From: Ostreococcus mediterraneus
Taxonomy: Eukaryota > Chlorophyta > Mamiellophyceae > Mamiellales > Bathycoccaceae
DNA length: 64,000 nucleotides
Direction: 5' to 3'
NCBI GenBank assembly: GCA_012295225.1
Contig: WMKK01000016.1
Location: 64,037-128,036 of the forward strand
Positions 19,708 to 29,853 of this stretch are shown here, one piece after another; position 1 is the stretch's first letter, and the number at the start of each line of letters is the position of its first letter. The notes below the pieces were generated by a model, which saw nothing but the letters and a program-made list of their open reading frames with translations, ran no database searches and was not told where the DNA came from. The translations under genes and the position numbers were made by a program.

Positions 19708-20264
19708 GTTGATGATCATTCAAGTCTTTCGCGCGCGAGAGAGAGAGGCGCGAGGCTATCCACTCATTTTTGTTCCACGCCGCGCGCATGATTCGTCGTC
19801 ATGGTCGTCGTTTTCGGCAATGACGATGATGATTGCACGGTGTGTTGACCATTTTCCACAATTTTGTACATATTTGTTTGTTGAACTGTCGAAGTGCGCG
19901 GGTCAGTCAACGTCGGAGACGACGTCCGCGCGCGGATTCGCGTCGGCTTTTTGCGCAGCGCGCTCAGAAAACACGCAGCGAGACTATATATTTTTGTTGT
20001 TCGCACTTACTACTATACCTAATACTTGCATCAGGAACGTGACGAGTCGACAAATATATTCTGTGTAGTACTGTAATACGCATCCAAGAAGAATTTTTGC
20101 TAAACACGCGTTGAGAAATCAACACGCGCCTTCGCCTCTCGTCGACGCCGTTTGCTGGGTGAAAAATAATGAGTTTAATTTTCGTATAAGTAACGAGGCT
20201 AATTCTCTATGTATACGCGCAAGCTCTTTGAAGAATATCGCATGGCTGTGTCATATGTGTGTGC
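19708..20264. other. Convergent 3' gap between CCCH gene and uL1c gene
   Basis: These 557 bases hold two 3' UTRs and are richer in A and T than the genes. No coding region was recognised. A Pumilio-type element is present at 19865-19872. Confidence 0.5.
19865..19872 (+). promoter_or_regulatory. Pumilio-type element TGTACATA in CCCH gene 3' UTR
   Basis: The octamer TGTACATA fits the PUF-protein recognition element UGUAnAUA and lies 158 bases after the stop codon in an AT-rich stretch. An octamer can arise by chance, so this is suggestive only. Confidence 0.35.
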
Positions 20265-21472
20265 TTACGCCGGAGCGACGGACGAATCGCGCGCTTGAGC
20301 GACGTCAACTTGCACCGAAGGACCCATGGACGAGGCGATGTACATCGAGCGCCAGTACACCCCCTTGGCGCCCGTCGGGCGGTTGGCGTCGATGGCGGCG
20401 ACAATGGCGAGCAAGTTGGTCTGCAAGTCAGCAGCGCTGAAGCTGAGCTTACCGAACGGCACGTGCACGATACCTTGCTTGTCGGCACGGAACTCAACCT
20501 TACCCCCCTTGAACTCGCCGACAGTCGTGGCGACGTCGGTCGTCACCGTGCCCGCCTTTGGGTTGGGCATCAAACCCTTCGGGCCGAGCGCGCGACCGAG
20601 CTTGGCAACCTTGGGCATCATATCAGGCGTGGCCACGAGTAAATCGAAATCCATCATCCCGCCCGCGATCTCTTCAACCAAATCATCCGAACCCGCAAAA
20701 TCAGCACCCGCCGCCTTGGCCGCCGCGATGTTATCGCCTTGGCACAACACGGCGATGCGCACCTTTTTACCCGTACCCTTGGGCAACGCAACCGTCGCAC
20801 GCAACTGTTGATCGTTATACTTTGGGTCAATGTTCAAACGAATGTGCGCCTCAGCAGATTCATCAAACTTGGCCGTCGCCGCCGCCTTCATCAGGTCAAT
20901 CGCCGACGCCGCGTCTTGGGCATTCATGCGTCCCGGCACCGACGCCTGCGCGGCGCGGAAACGCTTGGATTGCTTGGCTTCCTTGGACGACAAGCCATCC
21001 TTACGCACGGCTCTCGCCGGCGCCTGTGCGGCTTCTTCTTCGAGTTCGGCGAAATCCAAACCCGCCGCGCGCACTGTCACGTACGCGAAAGAGACGCGCG
21101 CGCGTCGCGACGACTTAGGTCAGTCCACCGCAGAGGGTTTTAGGGTCACGAGCCCCACGCCCCATCGGCCATCATCCTCGCGCCTCGCGCCGCGCGACGC
21201 CCACGCGCTTCACATCGCGAACGCGAATCGATGCGCGAGTTCACGCGTGACACCCCATCCGCGCGCGCGAATGCGAATCCACGCGTCTCGCGTCGCGCGC
21301 GCGCGCGAATCATCGGCCCGAGCGGTCGCGGTCGCGGTCGCGGTCGCATCGCATCGCATCGCATCGCATCTGACGTACCTCGCACGACGGCGTTCTTCGG
21401 CGCCGCGCGCGCGTGGCGCGGTGGCGCGATGCGCGTGGCACCGATCGTGGCTTTCGCGCTCAGCGTGAACAT
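20265..21472 (-). CDS. PRPL1: Plastid ribosomal protein uL1c, two exons
   Basis: Exon 1 is 21379-21472 and exon 2 is 20265-21073; the phase-1 junction gives 300 residues. Exon 1 is a plastid transit peptide beginning [20 protein letters not shown]. Exon 2 carries the uL1 fold: [20 protein letters not shown], the [19 protein letters not shown] block, [19 protein letters not shown], and [13 protein letters not shown]. It binds 23S rRNA at the L1 stalk of the plastid ribosome. The donor is GTACGT; a CTGAC branch motif precedes the ACAG acceptor. The intron (21074-21378) contains hexa- and pentanucleotide microsatellites and a telomere-like GGGTTTTAGGG (plus strand 21135). The gene is divergent from a plastid FAD synthetase. 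Confidence 0.93.
21322..21371. repeat. Paired microsatellites in uL1c intron
   Basis: On the plus strand four to five units of GGTCGC are followed directly by four units of ATCGC. Both lie inside the intron of the uL1c gene and may be length-variable. Confidence 0.85.
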
Positions 21473-21844
21473 CGTCGCGGCGGCGTGAGCGTCTTCGCGT
21501 CGCGGTGTGCGACGGACGACGCGACGACGTCGGCGGCCGGCGACCCCTATCTGCGCGCCTTTCGCGTGGGTTACATAGGACATTCGTGTGTATAGTATGT
21601 GAGCATGGCGTCCGCGGACGACGAGGTGTGACGCACATAGACATATATGTACCTATACTATGTGACATAGGCCCACACCCCCCCTGGGTGGTGCGAGGCA
21701 CGCGCGACCGCGGGCGACGATCGGCGCGATCGATCGATCGATATTGAACATCGATCAATCACGCGTGTGATCGATATTGAACATCGATCGATGCGCGCGC
21801 GCGTGGGTCAACGATCGCGGGTCAACGCCGACGGGCGGCACACC
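21473..21844. promoter_or_regulatory. Shared promoter region of uL1c and FAD synthetase
   Basis: The 372 bases separate two divergent plastid-protein genes. The segment holds related direct copies of ACTATGTGA/AGTATGTGA-like sequence near 21590-21670, a run of GATC, and a duplicated 21-base near-palindrome at 21736 and 21769. No gene is seen in it. Confidence 0.5.
21736..21789. repeat. Two identical 21-bp near-palindromic elements 33 bp apart
   Basis: Bases 21736-21756 and 21769-21789 are identical, with core ATCGATATTGAACATCGAT. Each has inverted ATCGAT ends around a short centre, and the spacing of 33 bp is about three helical turns, which suits paired protein-binding sites. Confidence 0.8.
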
Positions 21845-23069
21845 ATGACGACGCTGACGACGTCGACGACGACGCGCGTCGTCCGCCGACGGTGGACGAC
21901 CGCCGCGGCGCGGGGTAATCGCGCGATGCGCGCCGCGCGCCGCGGTGCGGTGGCCATGGACGGCGTCGAGGCGATTCCGCGACGGAAAGGTGCGCGACAA
22001 GACCGCGACCGCGTCAATGGGTGGCTGTATCTCGCGTCGCGTGTCGTCGCGTACAAAGGGTCGCACAGCGACCGTCGTTCGTTTCGCAATGCGCGCGTGG
22101 GGTGAGACTGACGAAAATTCGTGCGCGCGGATAGCGGTGGGACGAACAGGTGCGGGCACGAATGCGCCCGATGCGCTTTTAGCGGTGTGCTTGGGGAAGT
22201 TTGACGCGATGCACGCGGGACACTTTGCGCTGGCGAAACGCGCGGCGGCGCTCGGTGAGCCGTGGTTGGTGTCGTTTTCGGGCATGGCGCGTACGTTGGG
22301 GTGGGAAGAGAAGCTCCCGATCACGGCACCGAGTGATCGCGCGCGGGTGTTGAATTTATGGAGCGCCGCGCTCGGCGGCGAGGGCGCGTCGGGTAGCGAG
22401 GGCGCGTCGGGGGTCGCGATTCGCGAGCACTCGTTGCCGTTCGCCGCGGTGCGGGAAAAATCACCCGAAGAATTCGTTGACATGCTCGTTCGTGATTTGG
22501 GCGTGCGCGCGATCGTGACTGGGGAGAATTATAGATTTGGGTATAAAGCGGCGGGAGACGTCGCGGCGTTGAAGGAATTTGGAGCGAAGAACGACGCGAA
22601 AGTGGACGTCGTGGAGTTAGTACCGGCGGCACGTCCGGACGCGACGCTCGGTGATCAAGTGAGCAGCACGCGCATACGTGCGGCGCTCATGCGTGGCGAT
22701 GTTAAATCCGCGAACGACATGCTCGGACGTGAACATAGACTAGTGTGCGACGTGAGCGGCGCGGCGGCGCAAAATGCTCTTCGCGTCGCACTGGCGGGTG
22801 ACGGCGAAGACGTGTTGCTTTCTCTCGAAAACGTCGAAAACGTACCTCCGATGGATGGTCAATACCGCGTTCGCATCGTCGTCGACCCCGAAAGCGGTGA
22901 TACGTCGTTGAAGAACGCCAAGGACACCACCGTGTCGTTATCCTACGGTCGCGTCGCCGTAAACAAGTACGACGTCTTCGACATTCAATTCGCCCGCAAC
23001 GCCGTCGCCATTGATTTCATCGATCGCTCCAGTAAGAGTTACGCCAACGGCGTCTCCGGGCGGTGGTAA
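21845..23069 (+). CDS. Plastid FAD synthetase (RibF-type), two exons
   Basis: I propose exon 1 21845-21989 and exon 2 22135-23069 (phase 1), giving 359 residues. Exon 1 reads as a transit peptide (MTTLTTSTTTRVVRRRWTTA). The intron has donor GTGCGC, branch CTGAC and acceptor ATAG. Exon 2 has the FMN adenylyltransferase fold of RibF: AVCLGKFDAMHAGHFAL (nucleotide-binding HxGH-like motif), then VRAIVTGENYRFGYKAAGD and VSSTRIRAALMRGDVKSAND. It converts FMN and ATP to FAD in the plastid, matching plant RIBF1/2, which lack riboflavin kinase activity. The C-terminal third is a beta-rich domain of the riboflavin-kinase type but not clearly catalytic. Without splicing the only starts are GTG or internal ATGs, so the spliced model is preferred. 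Confidence 0.85.
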
Positions 23070-23214
23070 CACACAAACACCTAGAGCAGCGGCATATATT
23101 CTTTCTGTATTGACACTTCATTGCACTTCACTTTTTCATCTGTGCGTGGGACATCAATCGACTTTTTTATCCATCGCCATTCTTTGACGCGCGGCGCGCA
23201 CGCCATCCGATCCG

Positions 23215-25394
23215 ATGCCGCCCATCGCGCGCGGCGATGATAAAGTCCTCGTCGCCGTTCGCGTGCGTCCGCTGAACGACGCCGAACGCGCGAACGGCGG
23301 TGGCGAGGCGTGGTCCGTCGCGTCGGGTGCCGATAACACGATCTCAGTCATCAGCCACGGTGGTAGTCGCAGTGCTCACGGCACCGGCACCAAGAGCGAG
23401 GTACGAATGCGCGTGCGTGTGCGTGCGTGTTGTTTTTCTGTCGTTGTCGGTAGTCTCGTCGTGCGCGTCTACGACTCGTGGTGTGCGTTGGCACGTCATC
23501 AACAGCATCATCGTTACAAGCAACGTCGGGGGAACCAAACGCTCACCAAAGACTCTCTTTGTATCACGCAACACAGGCGAGCGAATCTCATCATTCGTAC
23601 ACATTCGATCGCGTGTTCGATGCGTCGAGCGATAATCGCCAAGTATACGAAGCGACGACGAAACGCATCGTCCGCGACGTCGTCGAAGGCGTCAACGGCG
23701 CGGTGTTCGCCTACGGGCAGACGTCGAGCGGGAAGACGCATACGATGCAAGGCTCGGATGATGAACCCGGAGTGATTCCATTAGCTATCGAGGACGTGTT
23801 CACGTGCGTGCGAGAAGGACGCGACACGCGCCGGGAATTTTTGATTCGCGCGAGTTATTTGGAAATTTACAACGAAACCTTGGTGGATTTATTAGACGAG
23901 GACGAGGACGAGGACGAGGCGGTGGTTAAAGACGACGAGAAGACAAAGAAGAAGAAGAAGTTGTCTATTCGAGAAGACGCCGAACGCGGGACGTATGTTA
24001 GTGGCTTGCGCGAGGAAATCGTGACGACGCCGCAAGAGGTAATGAAGTTGTTGGAACTCGGCTCCAAGCGCCGACGCATGGGCGCGACGCGCATGAACGC
24101 GCGCTCGTCGCGGTCGCACGTGATTTTTAGAATGCTCGTCGAGTCGAGAGACGGTAACGATGATGATGATAGCGGTAATGGTGGCGGCGTGTTGATGGCG
24201 ACGCTGAATTTAGTGGACCTCGCTGGGAGCGAGCGACAATCGAAGACGGGTGCCGAAGGCGCGCGCGCCGTCGAAGGCGCGCACATCAACAAGTCGCTCA
24301 CGACGCTCGGCTTGGTCATTCACAAGCTCAGCGGCGCCGACGGCGAAGGTGAAGGCTCATCGGGGCAGCGGAAGCACATTCCATACCGCGATAGTAAACT
24401 CACGCGCATTCTTCAGCCCGCGTTGGGGGGTAACTCGAAGACGTCAATCATTTGCGCCATGACGTCGTCGACGGCGCACGTCGACGAGTCGCATTCGACG
24501 TTGCGCTTTGCGTCTCGCGCCAAGCGCGTGGTGAATAAATCAATCAAGGTGAACGAGTACGCGATGAGTACGAAACAGTTTATGGCGATGATTGAAAAAC
24601 AGCGCGCTGAAATTGAAATGCTACGTGGTAGTAGTAATAATAATGGTGGCATCGCATCGTCGTCCATGTCGGCGATGACGCCCGAAACGGCGCGAACCGT
24701 GCGCGCGTTTGAGGACAAGATTACGCGACTCGAACGCGACCGGGACGCGTTGAAAGATAAATTCAAGGCGGATATTGCACACGCAGAACAGCGCGCGGCG
24801 AACGCCGAACGTGAATCCGCCAAGGCGCTCGCGCTCGTCGCCACGCTTCGCGAAGACATCGCCGCCATGCACGCCGACGGAGGCGGCGACGACGCCGACC
24901 GCGCGCTCGCGCTCGCGCATCAATTGGCGCAAGCGCGAAAGGCGCGCGAAGACGCCGAACAGAAATTGGACCAAGAAAGACACGAATTTTCGGAGGAAAA
25001 AACCAAGTTGTTGTTATTGTTGAAGACGACCAAGAAGGATGGCGAGCCGCCCGCGGCTGTGGTCGTCGACCACAAACACTCGTCTTCAACGCGCGAACAA
25101 TTCGTCAAGCAACAAGAAACCATCGCGTTACAGCGCCAACGCATCGAAGACATCGAACGCACGCTCGACGACGCCGTCAAGGCGTACGAAGACGAAGTCG
25201 CCGCCAAGCGAAGGAACGCCGACTACGAGGAAAAGTACGCCTTGGCGAAAAGCGCCTACGCGACGTTGCTCAAGGATCACAAGACGCTAAAGAGGCAAAT
25301 GTGTAAGCTCACCGAAGTGTACGCGGCGTTAAAAGAGGACATTCATAAAAGTAAAGACCGCGCCGCAGCGGCCCCACTCAAACAGATTAATTAG
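23215..25394 (+). CDS. Kinesin-7 (CENP-E-like) motor protein, two exons
   Basis: Exon 1 (23215-23400) and exon 2 (23577-25394) join in phase 0 to give 667 residues. The motor domain has VLVAVRVRPLNDAE, Walker A GQTSSGKTHTM (about residue 109), switch I NARSSRSHVIFRM, switch II LVDLAGSERQSKTGAEGARA, and YRDSKLTRILQPALGGNSKT. NKSLTTLGLVIHKL and that last block favour the kinesin-7 class. The rest is coiled coil (about residues 375-655) and ends at Asn. It is much shorter than animal CENP-E and lacks a long tail, like other algal kinesin-7s. An Asp/Glu run and a Lys run interrupt the motor near residues 165-185. The role is plus-end microtubule movement, probably in mitosis. Confidence 0.92.
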
Positions 25395-25446
25395 TACTAG
25401 AAGTTGTAGTAGTGCACGGGAAGAAAATCTTTAACGGTCTGAAGGT

Positions 25447-25462
25447 GGTGTTTTGAAACACC
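25447..25462 (-). terminator. Histone-type 3' stem-loop of H2A gene
   Basis: Read on the minus strand, GGTGTT-TCAA-AACACC forms a 6-bp stem with a 4-nt loop followed by ACC, about 115 nt after the H2A stop codon. The shape (6-bp stem, 4-nt loop, ACC flank) is that of replication-dependent histone mRNA 3' ends, and the same stem is found after H2B. Confidence 0.75.
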
Positions 25463-25575
25463 ATTGTTTGTTTGAACGTCGATGACGCGTTCAGTGAAAA
25501 CAATAGCGAGCTCGACAAACGTGTTCGAACTTTTTGCTAATGAATCTCTATTTTTTCAATCTAAAAAGTACCAAT

Positions 25576-25947
25576 TTAATCGGCCTTCTTGGACTTCTTC
25601 GGCAAGAGCACCGAGTGGATGTTCGGGAGAACGCCACCGGCGGCAATCGTCACCGTACCCAACAACTTGGACAATTCCTCGTCGTTGCGGATCGCCAACT
25701 GAATGTGGCGCGGCACGATGCGCGACTTCTTGTTGTCGCGGCTCGCGTTACCCGCCAATTCGAGCACTTCCGCGGCCAAGTATTCGAGCACGGCGGCCAA
25801 GTACACCGGCGCGCCGGCACCGACGCGGGTCGCGTACTTGCCTTGCTTCAAGTAGCGCGCGACACGGCCCACCGGGAATTGGAGCCCCGCCTTGGCGGAT
25901 CGGCTCGTGGCCTTCTTGCCAGTCTTTCCTTTACCTCGTCCAGACAT
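25576..25947 (-). CDS. H2A: Histone H2A
   Basis: The ATG at 25947 gives 123 residues starting [12 protein letters not shown]. The histone fold is complete: [60 protein letters not shown] and the acidic-patch and docking region [13 protein letters not shown]. There is no SQ[E/D] C-terminal motif and no H2A.Z signature, so it is a canonical, replication-dependent H2A. It is divergently paired with H2B, sharing a 419-bp promoter. The gene has no intron and ends in a histone-type stem-loop. Confidence 0.98.
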   Translation of the reverse strand: MSGRGKGKTGKKATSRSAKAGLQFPVGRVARYLKQGKYATRVGAGAPVYLAAVLEYLAAEVLELAGNASRDNKKSRIVPRHIQLAIRNDEELSKLLGTVTIAAGGVLPNIHSVLLPKKSKKAD

Positions 25948-26366
25948 TGTTCTGAAAGTTCTTCTTCTTACGTGTAAGAATATGACGCCAAAGTCCACGG
26001 CGTCGATCGCCCTCGGACGAATTCGAAACGAATCGACGGGGCGAACGCACGGAAGCGTCGCTCACCACACTGTATGCGCATACAAAGTTCCAAAACCCAC
26101 GCATGTGCTACCCATTGAACCAATCAAAATCGAGTATTGCACACCCCATGTAGTCATCGACCAATCATGACCCCTCATAATGGTAACACACTCGGGATCA
26201 AATCATATGAACCAATCACATGCTCCATGTGTGTCGTCGACCAATCATGACCAGGGCATCGACCCACACACACGACGCGTTCGCGCGTTCGCGCTCGAGC
26301 GTTCGCGCGCGCGGTCGAGCGTTCGCGGTCGCGCGCTCGTCGTCATAACGTAACACGCGAGTCAAC
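25948..26366. promoter_or_regulatory. Bidirectional H2A/H2B promoter with four CCAAT boxes
   Basis: Four ACCAATC motifs occur in the same orientation at 26119, 26160, 26211 and 26240. Two of them sit in a duplicated 20-base element (26153-26172 and 26233-26252, one mismatch) containing TCGACCAATCATGACC. CCAAT arrays are typical of S-phase histone promoters and bound by NF-Y. Near H2B a GC-only TTCGCG-rich tract (26280-26340) follows. Confidence 0.75.
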
Positions 26367-26708
26367 ATGGCTGGTAAGAAACCCGCATCCAAGAAGCCCA
26401 CCGGCGCCAAGAAGGGCGGCCGCAAGTCGAAGACGGAAACGTACAAGATTTACATCTACAAGGTGTTGAAGCAGGTGCACCCGGACACCGGCATCTCCTC
26501 CAAGGCGATGTCCATCATGAACTCGTTCATCAACGACATTTTCGAAAAGATTGCGTCCGAAGCCGCCAAGCTCGCTCGCTACAACAAGAAGCCGACGATC
26601 ACGTCGCGTGAGATCCAAACGTCTGTGCGATTGATCCTCCCGGGTGAACTCGCCAAGCACGCCGTCTCTGAAGGCACCAAGGCTGTCACCAAGTTCACCT
26701 CCGCGTAA
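26367..26708 (+). CDS. H2B: Histone H2B
   Basis: This intronless gene encodes 113 residues. The tail is short and Lys-rich ([18 protein letters not shown]), and the fold is complete: [60 protein letters not shown] and the C-terminal helix [17 protein letters not shown], with the Lys of AVTKFTSA as the expected monoubiquitination site. It is divergent from H2A and followed by a histone-type stem-loop about 97 nt after the stop. Confidence 0.98.
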   Translation: MAGKKPASKKPTGAKKGGRKSKTETYKIYIYKVLKQVHPDTGISSKAMSIMNSFINDIFEKIASEAAKLARYNKKPTITSREIQTSVRLILPGELAKHAVSEGTKAVTKFTSA

Positions 26709-26804
26709 TTTGGCAACAGTGCTTTCGCATTAGAAAACAAAATACAAACAAAAAAACCAGGCCGGACTGTGAGCACGCCCGCTCTGTCCGACGTAAAAAA
26801 TACT

Positions 26805-26821
26805 GGTGTTCATTTAACACC
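26805..26821 (+). terminator. Histone-type 3' stem-loop of H2B gene
   Basis: GGTGTT-CATTT-AACACC, followed by ACCAC, repeats the exact stem found after H2A. A purine-rich block GAAGAAAGA lies 9 nt farther on, resembling the histone downstream element that pairs with U7 snRNA in animals. Confidence 0.75.
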
Positions 26822-27150
26822 ACCACTCGAAGAAAGATGTACTTAAACTACTATAACGCTTCTCCCTTCTTCCTCGCAAGGCGCTCGCTCTAGTCTGAAT
26901 CAGCTAGTCCCGCGCGCATTCATCAATCATTACACGCGAACGCATGTTTACGACCGAGAAGAATGAATGTGTCATTGTACCGGTATGCATGAATGAAACA
27001 AGTATGTATGATATGTATTGATGATGATTTGTAGTACACGTACGAGTACTATGGTATACAAAGATACCACCACTGTTGTACACATCGTCGTCGTCGTCGT
27101 CCAATCACGAACGAACGATTTCAGAAGTCATCAGCGAGGAACGCTGATTG
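26822..27150. other. Gap between H2B and Sec23-like gene
   Basis: This convergent 3' region contains short AT-rich and CGTCGT-repeat stretches. I see no gene in it. Confidence 0.5.
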
Positions 27151-29679
27151 TCACGACGCCGCGGAAACGCCGCCGCCGCCGAGTACGCGCATTCGTATTT
27201 CCTCCCTACACCTCGCCTTTAAATAATCCTTCACAAACCCATCGAACCCGCGTCCGCGACCGCTATATTCAACATCTAAATCTTCAACTAAATATCGCTC
27301 GAGCGGCGTCGGGTCGTCGACGCCGCCGCCGCGAATACGCCAGACGCGCGGCTGAAACGTTCGTCGCATCCGCGCCCTCCGAACCGCGTCTTCTATGATC
27401 CCATCGAAGACGTCATCGTCGCCGTCGCGCGCCGCGCTGCTCCCGTAATACACGATGATATCCTGCGGTGCGTCGAGGACGTACGCGCAATCGTCGCGCA
27501 ACGCGTCCCGACGCAAACGAATGGGAGTCGTCTGAGTAGCGCCCGCAAAGGCGAATTCAGTCAACGTCGGATACGCGTAGTCGGCGATGTCATCCGCGGA
27601 GCAACGCAACGCGCGGCTTCGCGCCACGCATCTCGCATCCGGAATGGCAAATGGAAACAACATTTTGGACCTGAGCAAGCCGTAGACGAGGCGCGTCGTG
27701 GGTGCCAAATGTGGGAGTAAGGAAAAATCGACGTCGACGTCGTCATCGCGGTCAACGCCGCGGGCAAAGACGTGGGCTTTGGATACGAACGCCACGAGCC
27801 AATCGAGCGCGCGTGCACGGGATTCGACGAGCCCAAACTCGTCGGCGTTTGCCAACGCGTGGTGCGCGATGAGCGCCGCGACGACGTTGACGTCGAGCGT
27901 CTTGTACGCTTCGCGAGCGCTTTTCGCCACCGCCGCGCGGGACGTGTGCACGCGTCGACATCGTCGGCGCGTGACGATTCCGTCGGCGCTTCGCGTCGTC
28001 GTGGTGTATTCAAACGCCACTTGAATCGTCGGTGGCGACGTATTTGATGAAGAAGCGCTACGAAAATCACCATTCGCGTTTGCGGCTTGGGCGGCGTCGA
28101 AACCGCAATCAAACGCGAACGCGTCGTCAGGCGTACACGACGCGATGTGATACAATCCCGGGTACGCCGTGTCCGCCACGAGCGCGCCGTACGCTCGCGA
28201 GATGTCCAAGCCGGGGCTGCATCGCACGCGAAGCGTACAATTGACGCCGCGCGAACGCGTCAATAATCGAAAGACGTCGCCGACGACGGGGACATCCGCG
28301 CGGTCTTCATACATCATGACGCGCCCACCGCTGCGCTCAGCGAGCGGTGCGAGCGTGCTTACGTCGCAAAATGTGTCGCTGATGACGACGACGTCGACTT
28401 CGACGCCGCTTAAAGCGCATCGCTCGCCGACGAGTTCGTAATAATCGTGCGCGGGAATCATCAATGCTTCAGCTTCGCTTGACGCGAGTTCGAAATCCAA
28501 CGCCGTCGGCGGCGCGACGTCCAGATTTTGGACTCGTTGAACGCCGCTGCCACCGCTGCTGCCGCGCGAGGCGATGTCGCACGCGCCGACGCCGGCGTTG
28601 GGCGCGCCTCGTAGAAAAGTCAACACTCGCGCGCTCGACATCAATCCTTCGTCAAACGCGTCTTCAATCACCCCGAGCGCTTCATCGAGCACCGGACCGA
28701 ATATCCGTTTCGTGTCGCCGCTGCTGAAACCACTACTGCTACCATGCGTCCCGCCGCTACTCGTACCACCACCACTACTACCACTGCGCAAACCGTTCTC
28801 CACGGCGTCTTCGATGGCGGCTCGACCCGTCAGCGCCGACGGCAACACATCCTCTAACGACCTCGGCACCGCATCGCGCACGCGACGAATAAACCCATGT
28901 TTCTTAGCATTCGCGTGCGTATCAAAATATCTCAATCGTATGACGGAATTATTCGCGTCGGCGTCGCCGCCGCCGCGCACGTCGGCGTCGACGTGTAAGA
29001 CTTCGAGCGCGTCGCCTCGAAACGCAAACACACCAAATCGCACATCCTCCCCCGCGAGCGCCTCCACGCATCCCATAATCATCGTGCGCATTAATTCACA
29101 ATACTCCTCGCTCGCGTCGTTTAAATCGACGATGATGACGACGGCGCGACCATCCGAACGACGTGGACTCGACCGACGTCGACGCTCGGCATCCGCTCGT
29201 CTTCGCCAATCATCCGGCGCCACGTCATCAATCCCCGCTTCGTGCGCCCCCGGCGCCGGCACTGGCGTTGATATCACCTCACGCGCGATATCAAACGAAT
29301 ACGTCGCCGATCGCACTTCAGGTAAGCGCTGGAGCTCGGCGAACGGGACGTCCCGGTACCGCCCGCCTCGCGTCGCGCACGCGTCCCAAGACGTTCTCGC
29401 CTCGCACGTCGCGCACACGAACCCTCGCGCGTCAATGACGCACGCCGAAGAGATGTACCCAAAGCATGCGTGGCATCTCGCGATGTGTTCCGCGGACTTG
29501 ACGCGCACAAATCCTTCATCAGCATCGGCGTTGGCATCAGCATCAGCATCTTCAGTCCCGAGCAACGGGCGCACGACGACGCCGAGCGGGGCGTCGATCG
29601 CTCGAGCGACGTCGGGGGATTTCGGCAGCGCGCGTGACGTCCAGCGCACGATGCGCGGCGCATCGGTATCGATGGGCAT
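27151..29679 (-). CDS. Sec23/Sec24-like COPII-type protein
   Basis: The gene codes for 842 residues without an intron. Near the N-terminus (about 68-93) is a Sec23/Sec24-type zinc ribbon, CHACFGYISSACVIDARGF ending VCATC, followed by a trunk (von Willebrand A-like) region that starts with VVIIVDLNDASEEYCELM and continues with VDVVVISDTFCDVSTLAPLA. A beta-sandwich (YPGLYHIAS, IQVAFEYTTTTR) and a helical region follow, and the end has a gelsolin-like segment (DIIVYYGSSAARD). The layout suits the divergent Sec23/Sec24-related proteins of plants rather than the core SEC23 or SEC24. It probably acts in ER-to-Golgi coat assembly, but cargo or GTPase-activating residues cannot be judged. A Ser/Gly-rich loop sits at about 300-325. 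Confidence 0.78.
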   Translation of the reverse strand: MPIDTDAPRIVRWTSRALPKSPDVARAIDAPLGVVVRPLLGTEDADADANADADEGFVRVKSAEHIARCHACFGYISSACVIDARGFVCATCEARTSWDACATRGGRYRDVPFAELQRLPEVRSATYSFDIAREVISTPVPAPGAHEAGIDDVAPDDWRRRADAERRRRSSPRRSDGRAVVIIVDLNDASEEYCELMRTMIMGCVEALAGEDVRFGVFAFRGDALEVLHVDADVRGGGDADANNSVIRLRYFDTHANAKKHGFIRRVRDAVPRSLEDVLPSALTGRAAIEDAVENGLRSGSSGGGTSSGGTHGSSSGFSSGDTKRIFGPVLDEALGVIEDAFDEGLMSSARVLTFLRGAPNAGVGACDIASRGSSGGSGVQRVQNLDVAPPTALDFELASSEAEALMIPAHDYYELVGERCALSGVEVDVVVISDTFCDVSTLAPLAERSGGRVMMYEDRADVPVVGDVFRLLTRSRGVNCTLRVRCSPGLDISRAYGALVADTAYPGLYHIASCTPDDAFAFDCGFDAAQAANANGDFRSASSSNTSPPTIQVAFEYTTTTRSADGIVTRRRCRRVHTSRAAVAKSAREAYKTLDVNVVAALIAHHALANADEFGLVESRARALDWLVAFVSKAHVFARGVDRDDDVDVDFSLLPHLAPTTRLVYGLLRSKMLFPFAIPDARCVARSRALRCSADDIADYAYPTLTEFAFAGATQTTPIRLRRDALRDDCAYVLDAPQDIIVYYGSSAARDGDDDVFDGIIEDAVRRARMRRTFQPRVWRIRGGGVDDPTPLERYLVEDLDVEYSGRGRGFDGFVKDYLKARCREEIRMRVLGGGGVSAAS

Positions 29680-29801
29680 GGCTTTAAATAAGATACAGAG
29701 AGAAGTTTAATCTACGCAGTCATGAGAGGCGACGAGTGACGCTATCGTGCGCGCGCGTACGTTACAACAGTGTGATGGTCTAAGTAACAGTCGTCACGTA
29801 C

Positions 29802-29853
29802 GCGATGATGATGAACATCACCATCCTAATCATCATCATCCTAATCATCATCA
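29802..29853. repeat. CATCATCATCCTAAT short tandem repeat
   Basis: Imperfect units of ATCATCATCCTAATC are repeated about three times between the start of the Sec23-like gene and the stop of GCN5. It just touches the GCN5 stop codon region. Confidence 0.75.

Noticed and set aside
26770-26792. GGAC/GTCC hairpin in the H2B 3' UTR as the histone end signal
   Set aside because: The stem has an internal mismatch and has no counterpart after H2A, unlike the GGTGTT/AACACC stem.
28574-29710. 378-codon plus-strand frame antisense to the Sec23-like gene
   Set aside because: It is Ser/Ala/Thr-rich without motifs and overlaps a gene with a clear zinc ribbon and trunk.
29802-29853. CRISPR-like spacing of CATCATCATCCTAAT units
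   Set aside because: The units touch each other without spacers; this is a simple short tandem repeat in a eukaryotic genome.
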